Assembly: GCA_027919835.1 (NCBI GenBank)
Contig: JANVFP010000016.1
Span: 992,001 to 1,056,000, forward strand
From: Lentinula raphanica
Lineage: Eukaryota > Basidiomycota > Agaricomycetes > Agaricales > Omphalotaceae
Length of the DNA: 64,000 bases
Direction: 5' to 3'
Shown: piece by piece, positions 1 to 19,514 of the stretch
Layout: each line of letters opens with the position of its first letter
Position numbering within the stretch: the stretch's first letter is position 1
Made by a program: the position numbers and the translations under genes
Notes under the pieces: generated by a model
Told to the model about the DNA's origin: nothing
Seen by the model: only the letters and a program-made list of their open reading frames with translations
The model's database searches: none

Positions 1-23
1 CTCAACTCATGCCACTTTCACAG

Positions 24-947
24 ATGCCTGAATCTCGTGAAGACTCCGTTTACCTCGCCAAGCTCGCTGAGCAAGCTGAGCGCTATGAAGGTATAGTCTT
101 GTCCTCCTATCGCGCTTATCGTGGTATCTCACATCTCCCTAGAAATGGTTGAAAACATGAAGCGTGTCGCCTCCACAGATGAAGAGCTCACCGTTGAGGA
201 GAGGAATTTGCTTTCTGTCGCGTATAAGAACGTTATCGGTGCTCGTCGTGCCTCTTGGAGAATCGTTTCGTCGATTGAGCAAAAGGAGGAGTCCAAGGGC
301 AATGAGGCCCAGGTGTCCATGATCAAGGGCTACCGGGAAAAAATTGAGACGGAACTCGCAAAGATCTGCGAGGACATTCTCGATGTTCTCGACAAACACT
401 TGATCCCCTCTGCTGCATCAGGAGAGTCAAAGGTCTTCTACCACAAGATGTACGTGTCTTCGTTTGATTATGTCGTTCTCTATGCTCAACGTGTCATAGG
501 ATGGGCGACTACCACCGTTATCTTGCCGAGTTTGCCACTGGCGACAAGCGGAAAGAGAGCGCCGACAAGTCTCTCGAGGCTTACAAGGCTGCCTCTGACG
601 TTGCCGTCACCGAACTCCCTCCCACGCATCCTATCCGTCTAGGTCTCGCATTGAACTTCTCCGTGTTCTACTACGAGATCCTGAACAGCCCAGACCGTGC
701 ATGTCATCTTGCCAAGCAGGCATTCGACGATGCCATTGCTGAGCTCGACACCCTTTCGGAAGAGAGCTACAAGGATTCGACCCTCATCATGCAACTGCTT
801 AGGGACAACCTGACCCTCTGGACTTCGGATATGCAGGATTCTGGTGAGTGTACTATGTGCTTTTCAGACCGAGTTCTTACTGAATATCTGGTAGCCGACA
901 AACCCACGGACAAGGAAGAGGCTGCTGACGCACCTACCGATGATTAA
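24..947 (+). CDS. 14-3-3 protein
   Basis: Phosphoserine/threonine-binding dimeric adaptor of the 14-3-3 family, which regulates many signalling proteins in cytosol and nucleus. Model: exons 24-90, 143-449, 500-843 and 895-947, total 771 nt, giving 256 aa with all junctions in frame and GT-AG introns of 50-52 nt. Family landmarks in order: N-terminal [18 protein letters not shown], then [19 protein letters not shown], the [16 protein letters not shown] region, [17 protein letters not shown] and [13 protein letters not shown]. The acidic tail ends APTDD. The start at 24 gives the usual [15 protein letters not shown]-terminus, so the gene appears complete although its promoter lies outside the window. 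One small deviation is Met instead of the usual Lys before GDYHRY at the exon 2/3 junction. Confidence 0.97.
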
Positions 948-1280
948 AGTGGTTGATTGTTGAACAAATTGTATCCTTGTGTTATATCGCTCTTGCATCC
1001 ATCTCCTTATCATGCTCTTCACTCGGAACGCCTTTGGTCCCTCCCTCTACAATTCTTCGCTTTCGCTTTCCTCATATCCGTACTCGACGTCAATAACTCT
1101 ACACTTATTAAAGGCTACACTACATAGTATCGATTCCTTCTGCATGGTCTCCTGTGATGAAATAAAGCGTAAAAACAAGATAAATATCCAAATATCGTTT
1201 GTCGTTGCCTGATAGAAAATTAGAAATTGTTCGCGTGCTAGATTACCACGCGTATCAACGCGCCTCTTCCTCTTCCATGA
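948..1280. other. intergenic, 14-3-3 3' region and BST1 promoter
   Basis: About 330 bases between the 14-3-3 stop and the next ATG. AT-rich with a possible polyadenylation context (aataaa at about 1160). No gene seen. An open frame on the minus strand here overlaps the BST1 first exon and has no family features. Confidence 0.5.
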
Positions 1281-4200
1281 ATGTTCGGTTTTGCCACTGA
1301 GTTCCAAGGAATATTTGCCATCGCAGCTATATTGCTTTTTCTGTATGCTAGCCAAGATGTTGCAGAGAACCTTTCTCCTCAAGGATGTCGGATGTCATAT
1401 ATGAACCCTCTCTACATTCCGCAGGTCAAATTTAACAGCGCATGGACCCCCTTAGCGGAACGTTACTCGCTGTTCTTGTATAGAGAAGACCAATGGGAAC
1501 GCGAGGTATGTCTCTAGCCGTCTATTCTCTGTACTGCTAGCTGATATGTTCGCAGCTTCATGGCGGAACACCTGTCTTATTCATACCCGGAAATGCTGGC
1601 TCCTCGGGTCAAGTACGATCTATCGCTTCATCTGCTACTCGACAATATTACTCTAGACCAAACGTACCAGCTTACGAGACCTGGTCGCGAAACATGAAAG
1701 CCTTGGACTTCTTTGCTGGCAAGTATCCATACGACAATTCGTGCGCGAAAAGCAGAGTTTGATTCTTCTTTGCGTGCGTTAGCGGATTTCAATGAGGATC
1801 TTTCTGCATTTCATGGGCCCACCTTGCAGGCGCAGACTGAATATTGCGCTCGTGCAATAGCATACATCCTTTCCCTATACCCTCCAAATATCACTATCAT
1901 CATTATGGGACATTCTATGGGTGGCGTCGTTGCGACATCGCTATTGCCTTCAAAAGATATTGCTGCTATCATCACCATGTCGACTCCGCACACTCTCCCT
2001 CCTGCTCGGTTTGATCAGCGAGTAGATGAATTCTATGCCCGTAATCGTGAAACTTTACATCATGACCCAACACCACTCTTATCCCTCTGCGGAGGTGCGA
2101 TGGACACTATGATACCGTCCGAGTCGTGTATATTGCCTTCTCTAGGTGAAGGTGAAGGTTTGAATGTGCCGTATCGAAGGACGGTTTTTTCGTCTGCACT
2201 TGAAGGCGCTTGGACTGGCGTTGGCCATCGAGAGATGGTCTGGTGTCATCAAGTGCGGTGGCGTGTCGCTCGTGCTGCGATGGAATTGTCTATGGCTGCC
2301 TCGTCACACGAACGAGGGCTCGTTCTTGACAGATGGTTAGGAGACGGGCACACAGTGCCTCCAATGACAGATACGGACATGCCTGGTAGTTTTTCTCTTT
2401 CCGAAAACAGCTTCTCCGAAGTTCCTTCTGGCCAGCGTCTTGTTCTAGTGCACCCGCGAGGATCTCAGACCCATCTGCTTTCTGTTCCCAAACGAAGCTC
2501 GACAAAAATCCGATTCACACTTTTCGTCTCTCAAGGGTCTGTACCACCAGTATCACCACAAAAGCCGAAATCATTGCGGGTCACGGTCGCGCAATGTAGT
2601 GGCCGTGGCGGGACGACTGCGATAGAGTGTGATACTCTCCAGCCTTCTGTGCATAAACTCATACCCAATCCTCTACCTGGGAACGTGTTCCCCATTCCTG
2701 CGCAGGGCACAGACGAATCAGAAGGCGTTGTCGTCTTTGAGGCAGACGTCACTACAGAAAGTAATTTCGAGACTCAGTCCCTATGGGTAGCCGTAAATAT
2801 AGAGCAGGCGGAAGGAGACGGATGGGTCGTCGGCGGTTTTACCTCTGCAAATGAGATCATTAACGACGTCTCTATGTTCAGTGAGTGTGCTTCTGTTTTG
2901 TGGGTCGTCATAGGTTGTCGTTGACGGGTTACGATGCCATAGAAATGCTTTTAGGTGGGACAACGGTCGCCCTGTCACATTCGACTGCATTGCGCACGTC
3001 CTTACTCTTTCCAAAGCTGAGCTCAAACGCACTAGTGGTGTACAGAGTCGTCCCGTTGATGACGGATGATGCCCTGTGTAGGGATCGTAAGTATCGTTAC
3101 TATTTTATTTTCGTTCCTTGCTGAAATCTTCTGCAATTTGTTCAGAGCCACTTCTTCAACCGTTATTGGTCCATTCCTCGCATCCCTCGGAGACACATTA
3201 TTTCCCTCTCACAACGAAATATCCTCATCGAATTCTTCTCCACACCCACGGCTTGGCTCCCTACGTATACACTGACTCTGGACGCAACAAAGGTTTTGAG
3301 CTCGTGATCTACTCTGCTAATAATGGATGCTCTGCCCAACTCCGAGGATTCGATCTTGCTATTGACTGGACAGCCACTTTGGGACGTTGGCCTACACGAT
3401 ATTTCACGACGATCGTGTGCTGGTCGGTTGGCGTCGTATCGGTCATTGTTTTCGAGGCTTGGAGCGCAGGAGAGAATAATGATAGCGTTCGTGAGTTTTT
3501 GAGCTTCTTTGGGGGAGTTTTATCACAGAATTCCTCATCGTCCGGTTAGCGTGTGTGCACAACTCGCTCGTCAAGTTTTCTCGACTAAGGTTACCCAAGC
3601 TTCTGTTGTCGTCATACTTGTTGGCGCTTCTTCCTCTCCCAGAGTCCCTCTTCATAGGGCTTAGGGGCGAATGGCTATATGCACCAATAGCCCCATTACT
3701 GCTTATGATTGCTTCTGGTCTAGTATGCCTCTCATGGTGGCTGCTAGTTGCCCTTATGTGGCCAATAGGGAAGATCAGCCATCTATTCTCGGCAAGGTTC
3801 GGAGAAGTGATCAAGTTTCTGGAAATTAAACTGAAATGTATTACAGGCAGCGAAAGGAAATCATAAGCGCACGAAGAAGCACGCTTGTATCAATATGCTT
3901 CATTTTCGCTTTAATATTTTTCCTCATCCCGTGGCAGGTAGCCTATCTATGCTGTTGGCTGATCCATCTCCAGTCGTGTGCTTCAGACCGTTCCCTCTCG
4001 CCAGAACCTGTTACATATATATGCACAGCCATACCTTTACTTGGTCGTTCCCGAGACGAGACCGGATCCCCTTCAGGGAGCCGTGAAGGCAGTGGCCCAC
4101 CCTCCCGAAACGACAGCCACCTGATAAGCAATCGCCACCATAGGGCACATTTATTGCTCTTGATGACTTGGCTTCTTCCTCTGGCTGCCCCAGTATTAGT

Positions 4201-4595
4201 CGTGTGGGTGCGGACGCTGATTACTGCGGGACTGAGCACTCCGTTTGACGGGGATCATTTCTTTTTGAATGTCGCGCCGTTTATGATTCTCGTTGACTAT
4301 GCATCATGGACTTCAAAGCCGCTCTTGGAGAAACACAGGTTCGTGTATTTTTCTTTGATCTCCCCCGGCTCGGCAGATTGTTTATTTTTTCCTTAGTGAT
4401 GAGAGGCATTTCTCAGCATCGTGGACGCTTTTGTTGGTCGCAGCCGTTGCGTTTTTCGTTGGCCCGCGGAAAACGTATTATGTTTTTGACGGGGCGCGGT
4501 TAGCTATTGCGGTGCTAGTCTTGATACGAGTGGGACCTCTATATTGGGGTGGTAGACTCTGGAGACTGTCCTTCTCTCGAACGCAGAGATCGTAG
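1281..4595 (+). CDS. BST1: GPI inositol-deacylase (BST1/PGAP1 family)
   Basis: ER membrane lipase that removes the acyl chain from the inositol of GPI anchors, needed for export of GPI proteins. Exon 1 (1281 to about 1505) encodes an N-terminal membrane segment and the family signature [11 protein letters not shown]. The next exons carry [17 protein letters not shown], then [16 protein letters not shown], the catalytic-serine motif GHSMGG (about 1909) and a [12 protein letters not shown] histidine motif. The 3' half (about 3150-4595) encodes several hydrophobic helices, including [13 protein letters not shown] and [19 protein letters not shown], as in the family. The intron at 1719-1782 is GC-AG; it is required to join FFA to ADFNED. 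One intron near 3490-3530 appears unusually short (about 38-43 nt). The last exon ends with stop 4593-4595. No lesions seen. Confidence 0.93.
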
Positions 4596-11989
<7,394 letters not shown>

Positions 11990-13403
11990 CCGATTTTTCT
12001 TCTTGCTTGAACGATATGTTTTGTGCGTTGCCGATGTAGCACTTATAGTAATTATGCGACCATCCTTCTTTCCTGGCTCAATGTGGGACGAAGTGTTCTT
12101 TGTATGTACTTGAACCCAATGTATATCTGACACGGTTTTCAATCTAAGTATTTAAGGTATGCTGAACGAAAGTTGCAAGGTTGGGTTAGTGTCTATTTAC
12201 TTGAACACACTCTTTGTTCATGGTGAATTGGGCAAGGTCTTGTTGTCAAAGACCGCCCCGTAAATACATGGATTTAAAGATCTGAGGAAGAATAAGCCAA
12301 GTTGCCAGAACACGGGCAACAGCGTCCAACCGAGCGTAGTAAGGCAGACCACTGTCTTCGTACCTCTGCAGTCGGCTGTCTCCGAAGATAGAGCCCTGGT
12401 AGATAGTCGAGAGGACAGCTAGTGAGACGGATCCAAGCAGCGGTTTCGAGCCTGCGAAAGCTCTCATCAGGGGGCTACCGCTACCCCTACCGTCTGCACC
12501 TCTTACCCCGTGTAGGGTTACTACCACTGAGCCTTTATACACCCAGAAGGAGTCCGGACCGGGCCTGCAGCTGAAGTCCTCATGACCAGCCAGTACCTCA
12601 TGACCTTGACCTTCCGAGAGGGTGGTTTACGGATGGGGGTGGGATAATTTTGCTAGAGGGAGGCTTCCACTCAGTCCATCAGGCGAGCCATGCAACCAAC
12701 CGTGTCACACACTGCCATTGGCCACAGCCCATCCCAGGACCCGAAGACAAAATTACTCAAGCCTGGGCTGGCAGGTTTCCCTGCCAGTAAGGATTTTGTT
12801 CGTGCCCATGCGGCGAAGACGAGGTTGGACAACTGATCATTGATAGTACTACACGGGCGCTAATCCCACGCGTCAACGCGTCGCCCGTGGCGCTCAAGAG
12901 TCTCGTGCTGAGTCACAATTTGTGACAAACGGAATCTCTCAGTTCGTCGGAGGCTTTAACAAAACCCCTGGGTTCTTCACATACAACCTCTTCTGCTTCA
13001 CTGGGATTGGCTAGTACTTAGCGTCATGGTGTAATGCTGCTCCTCGCTAGAATACGGAGTACGACGTCCACCTGGAAGCCCTCAAGGCACGAACATTGAC
13101 CCAGGCCCCTTCAAGTGCGAAACCCTAGTCTATTTCCCTGTATTCCTGTGCCATTCTCTAGCCGGACGCGAAATACATGCTTGGCGGGATCGAGGGAATG
13201 GCGCAGGTATCTGAACCTCCCAGAGTTGGTGAAAATAATGCATAGCTCTTGAGGGAGGAGTGAAATCATCCGATGTTCTATTGAGTAAGGATAGATCATC
13301 ATATGGTAAGTCCATTCACCATACAGTACTTCCGCTGCTTCGCTGACATACCGTAAATCGGCTCTCCCAGGCTGCCAGTATTGGCCATCTGCTCATTATA
13401 CTT
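11990..13403. other. 1.4 kb gene-free region, repeat-like
   Basis: More GC-rich and differently composed than its neighbours (about 12250-13250), without a credible coding frame on either strand. An 8-bp inverted repeat cacgggcg (12852-12859 and 12882-12889) encloses two copies of acgcgt. The texture suggests an old transposon remnant, but no protein signature or terminal repeat was recognised. Confidence 0.35.
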
Positions 13404-13413
13404 TATATAAAAG
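13404..13413 (+). promoter_or_regulatory. TATA box of sedolisin 1
   Basis: tatataaaag about 50 bases before the ATG at 13454. An upstream in-frame ATG at 13433 would lie right at the expected transcription start, and starting there would bury the signal peptide, so 13454 is preferred. Confidence 0.5.
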
Positions 13414-13453
13414 AAGGACATGAATATTTTGAATGTGTTGCGCAGTCTTCGAA

Positions 13454-16013
13454 ATGCGTTCCCTCTTGTCCTGTCTAGTGTTACTCACCTCCTTCGTTTC
13501 TGCTGCTCCTTCTGCAAGAACAAGCTCTTTCGAAGTCAAGGAGAAAGTTTTCCCTCCTCGAGACTGGAAGATTCACAGTGACGCTTCCCCCGACCACAAG
13601 ATCGAACTGAAAATCGGCCTTCCTCAACCGAATTTTGATATCCTTGAGAAACATCTTTACGAAGTCTCGGATCCATCCCACTATCGCTATGGACAGCATC
13701 TGTCCAAGGAGGAAGTGGAAGCCATTGTAGCTCCCCATCCAGAAAGCTTGGAACTTGTCACAGAATGGCTTGCGTCTCACGGAATCGGGGAACAAGACAT
13801 AACCCGGTCTCCCGCCCAAGATTGGATGACTATCACAGTTCCCGTGAGAGTGGCGGAGAAAATGCTCGATACTGTGCGTATACTGGTGCCATATATCGAA
13901 AGATTGATATAGTTGGCTAATAAATGTCCTGAATAGACATATCACGTTTGGAAGCATACGACAAGTGGCGAATCGATTGTTCGAACCACGAGCTATAGTC
14001 TCCCTATTCATTTGCACGACCATATTGATGTAATTCAACCCACGACGACGTTTGCCCGTCTTAAGAGCTTCAAGTCAACTATTCATAGATTTGATAAGGA
14101 AACTGGCCAGGTCGTAGCGCAGAGCCATACTCCCATTATCAGCGCATCTGGTGTTTCCGTTGACCCTAGCTGCAATACTACGGTCACAGTCACCTGCTTG
14201 AAGCAGCTTTATAATGCTACAGACATTACGCCGTCAGCTACTATCAATAACTCATTTGGTATCACCGGTTACTTGGACCAATTTGCGAATTTCCAAGACC
14301 TTCAATCGTTCTACGCCGTTCAAGTCCCTGATGCTGTGAACTCCAGCTTCACGGTCATTTCTGTCGCGGGTGAGTGGGTCTCCTTTTTGAATCTTGCACA
14401 TGGTGTCTGATGGTGTGTCCAGGTGGTCAAAACAACCAGACTTTGTCCGAAGCCGGAGATGAAGCAGACCTTGACATTGAGTTTGGGTTTGGAATAACGT
14501 TCCCAATCAATGTAACATACTCATCGTTCCAGACTGTGTCCTCACTCATGTCAATCACTATAGGGAACGTTTTTCACTACTGCTGGAAGCCCGCCATTCA
14601 TTCCGGACTTGGATACACCTACAGATACCAACGAGCCTTACATCTCAGTGCGGACTTACCGTTTTCCTTCTGTAGCTTGTGCTGAATAGGCTGTCGTACT
14701 GTAGTGGTTGGACTTTATTTTAGCGCAGGAAGAAATCCCCCTTGTTATAACCACAAGGTGAGAATACAAAACGTCAAAAACAGGAGATTTCACTCATATC
14801 GTACGTATGGCATCTGTTCCAGTTATGGAGATGATGAACAGACAGGTGCGTTCACTGTCTTTGTCTCCTTTAAACATGTCTGATATCTGTGATATAGTTC
14901 CCGAAAGCTTCGCAAAACGTGCCTGTGCTGGCTTCGCGCAGCTAGGCATGTGAACTCTCGATGTAAAGCCATATCTGTGGTTCTGATTCTGTTGCGACAG
15001 GTGCTCGGGGCGTGTCTCTCACGTTCTCCAGTGGTGATGGCGGAGTTGGCGATGGAGATCCCGATCCTGCAACTCAGACCTGCATCACAAACGATGGAAC
15101 GAACAAGACGGAGTTCCTGCCACTTTTCCCAGCTTCTTGTCCTTAGTAAGTGTTCCTCTGTCTCTGATATACAAGACTGGGTCGGTAATCTAACGTTAGC
15201 GTTACTGCGGTTGGGGGTACTATACATGTTCCCGAGGTTGCGGTTGACTTTTCTGGAGGTATTTGACACCCCAACAACCACAAGAGGGTTCTCTAATTTT
15301 GAGCACGATATTCATAGGTGGTTTCTCCAATTATTTCTCGCGCCCCGCGTATCAAGATGCCGCGGTTTCTGCTTTCTTCGAGAACTTCCCAAACGGAACG
15401 TTCGCAGGTTTATTCAATCCGTGAGTCGTCAAATGGTCCATATGGTCTATGGTCGAACTGAGTTTTCTAATCACACCTAGTAACGGACGGGTATGTTACT
15501 CGATATTATAGACTGTACGACTCTAGATACTAATACATCGGCTTGTTAGGCTATCCCAGATGTTGCGGCCCAGGCTGACAACTTCCAAGTGGTCATTGGT
15601 GGCGAGACTGGACTCATCGGCGGAACATCCGCGGCTTCACCTACTTTCGCAGGCTTTGTCGCACTAATCAATGATGCCCGACTCAAAGCAGGTTTGCCCT
15701 CGCTCGGATTCCTGAACCCACTGTTCTATTCGACTGCTATCAGCGGGTTCAACGACATCACTTCCGGGAATGCTCCTGGGTGTGGTACTGAAGGATTTAA
15801 TGTGCGTTCCCCCCCTATTTTGTTCTCTCTTACAGAGTCCTTACATATCTCTGTTTGTCTTTATTCAATCCAAAGGCAACTGTTGGCTGGGATCCTGGTG
15901 AGTCACCTACTGGTTCCGAGTCTCTCAACATTTCATGACATCCTGGATATTCAGTGACAGGACTTGGCACGCCAGATGTAGGGAAGCTGATCTCGTTGGT
16001 AACAGCTGTCTAA
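13454..16013 (+). CDS. sedolisin (S53) tripeptidyl-peptidase-like secreted protease, copy 1
   Basis: Secreted acid serine peptidase, made as a zymogen with a Pro-kumamolisin domain. The signal peptide begins [17 protein letters not shown]; the prodomain covers about residues 25-150 ([20 protein letters not shown]). Catalytic Glu and Asp lie in [14 protein letters not shown] (about 14455), the oxyanion-hole Asp in [12 protein letters not shown] (about 15030), the nucleophile Ser in [13 protein letters not shown] (about 15625), and the C-terminal calcium-site region in [12 protein letters not shown]. The gene is cut by about ten short introns including 14512-14563, 14946-15000 (GC-AG) and one separating NP from NGR (about 15420-15480). 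Once spliced it reads intact to the stop at 16011-16013. It is the parent or sister of the pseudogene at 16561 and has a third relative on the minus strand at 59216-61768. Confidence 0.92.
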
Positions 16014-16237
16014 CGCTAAGGGAGAGCGGAGAGATGCAATATCATGTGGTACTCAGTTGTAGTGAGAGAAAGTCAGATATCGAATGTTATGATCTTGAAT
16101 CGTAACTGGCATTGACTCGCAGATACATGGAGGTGTTCCTCCACTGAATGAACTCGGATAGTGTCTGCTTGGTCGAGGTATATACCGTCTAATTGTCTCA
16201 GTGAAGCTTGAACGGATGTTCATACATCGCAGATAAC
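16014..16237. repeat. intergenic spacer, first copy of a tandem duplication
   Basis: Spacer between sedolisin 1 and the DUF6534 fragment. The stretch around 16135-16260 (gttcctccactg, aggtatata, gataactta) resembles about 17910-18010 downstream of the sedolisin pseudogene, so the duplication includes the intergenic DNA. Confidence 0.6.
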
Positions 16238-16560
16238 TTAGTAAAGAATGGACAAGCGACTTGCTTTACAGTGCCCCCCCTCCAACAAAGCTGCTGAATA
16301 AACAAGCCCGGGGCTCGGGGGTTGCTTTTCTCCTTCCAACGAGCCAATTGAACCCTCAGTCTGTTTCTGTGACCCAGTCGTATCAGTGTATCCCATCTTC
16401 GTCATGGAGAGCGAATGACTTACATTGAAGGGCGCCATGATCGAATGACCCTCAGGTGATGCATCAGTCGTACGATTCACGTTAACATCCACATCCGCGG
16501 TACCGAGATATAGCTCGATTGAAAGTGCTATTTGCTGCGATTCTCGCTCGATCAGAGGAA
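16238..16560 (-). pseudogene. 3' fragment of a DUF6534 membrane-protein gene
   Basis: Minus-strand sequence closely related to the 3' end of the complete gene at 18045-19514, including the last intron (gtaagtc donor, gggtcacag acceptor) and the last-exon start KQTEG-GSLEGE. Upstream coding sequence is missing: at about 16560 the similarity stops at the cttctccgtcc motif (compare 18290-18300) and sedolisin sequence begins. It cannot encode a functional product because all membrane segments are absent. Evidence is direct comparison of the two loci in this window. Confidence 0.8.
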
Positions 16561-17760
16561 GGTACTTCTCCGTCCGTTATGGAGATGATGGATAGACAGG
16601 CGCATTCACTGTCTTCCTCTCCTTCAAAGTTCAAACGCGTCTGAAATCTTTGATGTAGTTCCCGAAAGCTTTGCGAAACATGCCTGTGCTGGCTTCGCTC
16701 AGCTAGGTATATGAACCCTCGATACAAAGTTGAAAGCCAAGTCTGTGGCTCTGATTCTGTTGGATTAGGTGTTCGAGCCGTGTCTCTTGGCACGTTTTCC
16801 AGTGATGGAGCCTGAGTTGGCGATGGAGATCCCGATCCTGCAACTCTCCTGCCAGCTCCTGCCACTCTTCCCAACTTCTTGTCCTTAGTAAGTGTTCCTG
16901 TTTTTCCGATGTGCAAGACTGGGTCAGTAATCTAAAGTTAGCTTTACTGCCGCTGGGGTTACTAAACATGTTCTCGAGGTTGCAATTGACTTTTCTGGAG
17001 GTATCTGATACCCTGGAATAACAAGAAGATGATTCTCTATTTTGAGCACGATCTTCACAGGTGGTTTCTCTAATGACTTCTCGCGCCCCGCGTATCTACG
17101 GCGGTTGCAACTTGCTGCTTTCTTTGAGACCTTCCCAAACGGAATGTTCGCAGGTTCATTCAATCCGTCAATCGTCAAATGGCTCATCATATGGTGTATT
17201 GTCGAAACGAGTTTTCTGATCACACCTAGTAACGGACGGGTATGTTGATCGATGATGTTGCGGACTATATGACAGTAGATACATACTAACACATCAGATT
17301 GTTAGCCTGAGGCTATCTCAGATGTTGCGGCCTGTTGCGGCCCAGACTGATAATTTCCAAGTGGTCATTGGCAGCGAGACCGGGCTGCATCGGCGAAACA
17401 TCTGGCACGACTTAAGCTTCAAGCTTCACCGGCACCTTTCGCAGGCTTTGTGGTATGTGCTCATCAATGATGCCAGACTCAAAGCAGGTTTATTATCCTC
17501 GCTCGGATTCCTGAACCCACTGTTCTATTCGACTGCGATCAGCGATCAGCGGGTTCACCGATATCACTTCAGGCAATGCCCCCGGGTGTAGCGGACTTAA
17601 TGTGAGTTGTTCTCTTCTGGCAGAGTACTTACATATTTTTCTTCTGGGGGTTCAATCTGAAGGCAACGGTTGGCTGGGATCCTGGTGAGCTGTCTTTCGA
17701 GTCTCCTAACATCTCATGACATTCTGGACATCCTGTGACGGGACTTGGGACGTCCCTCCA
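16561..17760 (+). pseudogene. sedolisin (S53) pseudogene, copy 2
   Basis: Colinear with the 3' half of sedolisin 1, beginning at the YGDDEQT exon; signal peptide, prodomain and the catalytic Glu/Asp exon are absent. Lesions include an in-frame TGA where copy 1 has SSGDGGVGD (about 16810), loss of the [11 protein letters not shown] segment, and destruction of the nucleophile motif GGTSAASP by substitutions and a small duplication (cttaagcttcaagcttcacc, about 17411-17430). Several intron borders survive, including a canonical GT donor at about 16726 where copy 1 has GC. Similarity ends near the final exon (GGGACTTGG, about 17742). Confidence 0.9.
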
Positions 17761-18044
17761 TCGAAATGACTGAATGAACAAGATTGTAGATAGTGTCTAG
17801 TTGGTCAAGGTATCTACTGTTCAACGGCAATGTTGAGGGGAGCACGATATATGACACCTCTACTCAAATATTGAGCGCAATAATATTAAATTACAACCGT
17901 TATACATAGAATGTTCCTCCACTGTCGAAATGACTATTAAACAAGAACGCAGACAGTGACGGTCTACGCGAGCAAGGTATATACATAGCCGATAACTTAA
18001 CGAAAGGACGAGCGACTAGCTTCGTGGCCCCCCAAGCTGCTTAA
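17761..18044. repeat. intergenic spacer, second copy of the tandem duplication
   Basis: Contains two partial echoes of the spacer at 16135-16260: one at about 17755-17820 (ccatcgaaatgactgaatgaac) and a fuller one at 17910-18010. No gene seen. Confidence 0.5.
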
Positions 18045-19514
18045 TTACCAAGCCGGCGCTGCTTTTGATTCTCCTTCCAACGAACCAAAGCCCTCAGTCT
18101 GTTTCTGTGACACAGTGAAATCAGCAGTGATTCTCACGTTTGCAGAGAGAGAACGACTTACATTAAAGGGCGCCATTGAGTAACTCTCAGGTGGCGCATC
18201 ACTTGTACGATCCACGTTAACATCCACAGAGATCATAGCTCTATTGAAGGTGCTATTTGCTGAGATTCCCGCTCGATTAGCGGAAGGCGCTTCTCCGTCC
18301 CAGGTGTAGTTAACCGTTGAGTGAATGGTGTCGTGTGTTCGCCTGCTGTTGAACAAGACCATCAAGGCATTGGTGTACAACTTGGCCAGAAGCGCGACTG
18401 GGGCAGCATGGTAATTGTTGTGCTGGAAAACGAGGTACATGATCGCATCAACAATTGCGACACTAGCTGTGTACGTCCGGACGATTAAGACAAAGTTTAA
18501 TTTTCGACGTAGAAGATAAAAGAACGAACTGGTGAGAAGACCTCCGCCAACTGTGAGACGGATAAGACGGGACAGCATGTTCTCGGTGTGACGATAGCTG
18601 GTGGATTTCCTAGCGCGGGTGAGCTAGAAAGGAAGAGAGAAATAAATGTTGCTGCATATTTTTCCGATATGGAAGAACTAACGAGATATAACATGCAGAC
18701 AGAAATGATCACGTCGCAGGAGGCACTTCCCAAAAGCCAAACCTATCCAGGAAACATAAGCTAACGGCGGCTGGGGAGCGGGGGTGACATACGGAAGTTA
18801 CCACGAAAGTCTTACTCTGTAAATCCGAAAATGTCTGCACGTGTATCTTAATGCTGATCCCGAGGGCAATCGCAGCGGCACCTTCCATCAAAGCGAGCTT
18901 TCGGATGCATGAGTTCAAATGGCGTTTTTCAGTGAGAAAATCGAAGAACTTACCGCTACGATGAAAAGGGATAACGGGGCGGATCTTCCTAAAACATAAA
19001 TCCGCCATGCGTAGAAACATTGCACTATGCAGCTGGCTACATTCGTTGTAGGTGAGGGGTACTGTCGAAGGATGATATATGTATTCCAGACACTTACCGA
19101 CACCACTCATGAAGGGTATATCGAACCAGATGATCCCCAGGGCTTCCAATGCGACTACGTTTCCCCAGCCAGAAGCTAGGGAATTAAAAACCGTGCTTGT
19201 GTACATAGCAGTTTGCATGATATCCCAGATAAAAAGTCCGTAAACCAAGCTTTTCAACTTCCAGCTATCTTTCGGAAAGTTGAGGTAGTACAGGTCTGAT
19301 CCGGATGATTGTCATGAAGGATGTTAGACAACGGAAAACAAAGTTGTGACCACTTACACACTTGGACAGCACTGCATCCAAAGAGACCCCAGTTTCCGCA
19401 CAAGCCTAAGAGCTAACGAACCCATGAATCTTGACAATTCCATATACTAGGATGATTCTGTCGCCTACCAAAGGACCAGTCCTGAGGATCATTTAAGTCA
19501 GTGTCGTCGATCAT
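18045..19514 (-). CDS. DUF6534-type multi-pass membrane protein
   Basis: Fungal integral membrane protein of unknown function, a family expanded in Agaricomycetes. The model starts at ATG 19514 (MIDDTDLNDPQDWSFG) and splices to LCGNWGLFGCSAVQVYLYYLNFPKD, the family's first helix and signature. Next come LVYGLFIWDIMQTAMYTSTVFNSL, IIWFDIPFMSG, CIVQCFYAWRIYVLG, and a C-terminal part with LLAKLYTNALMVLFNSRR. Several short introns interrupt it; the last (gtaagtc to gtcacag, 57 nt) is a multiple of three and lies before KQTEG. The start is inferred from the family's N-terminal order. The 3' end is duplicated at 16238-16560. No enzymatic motif is visible. Confidence 0.8.
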
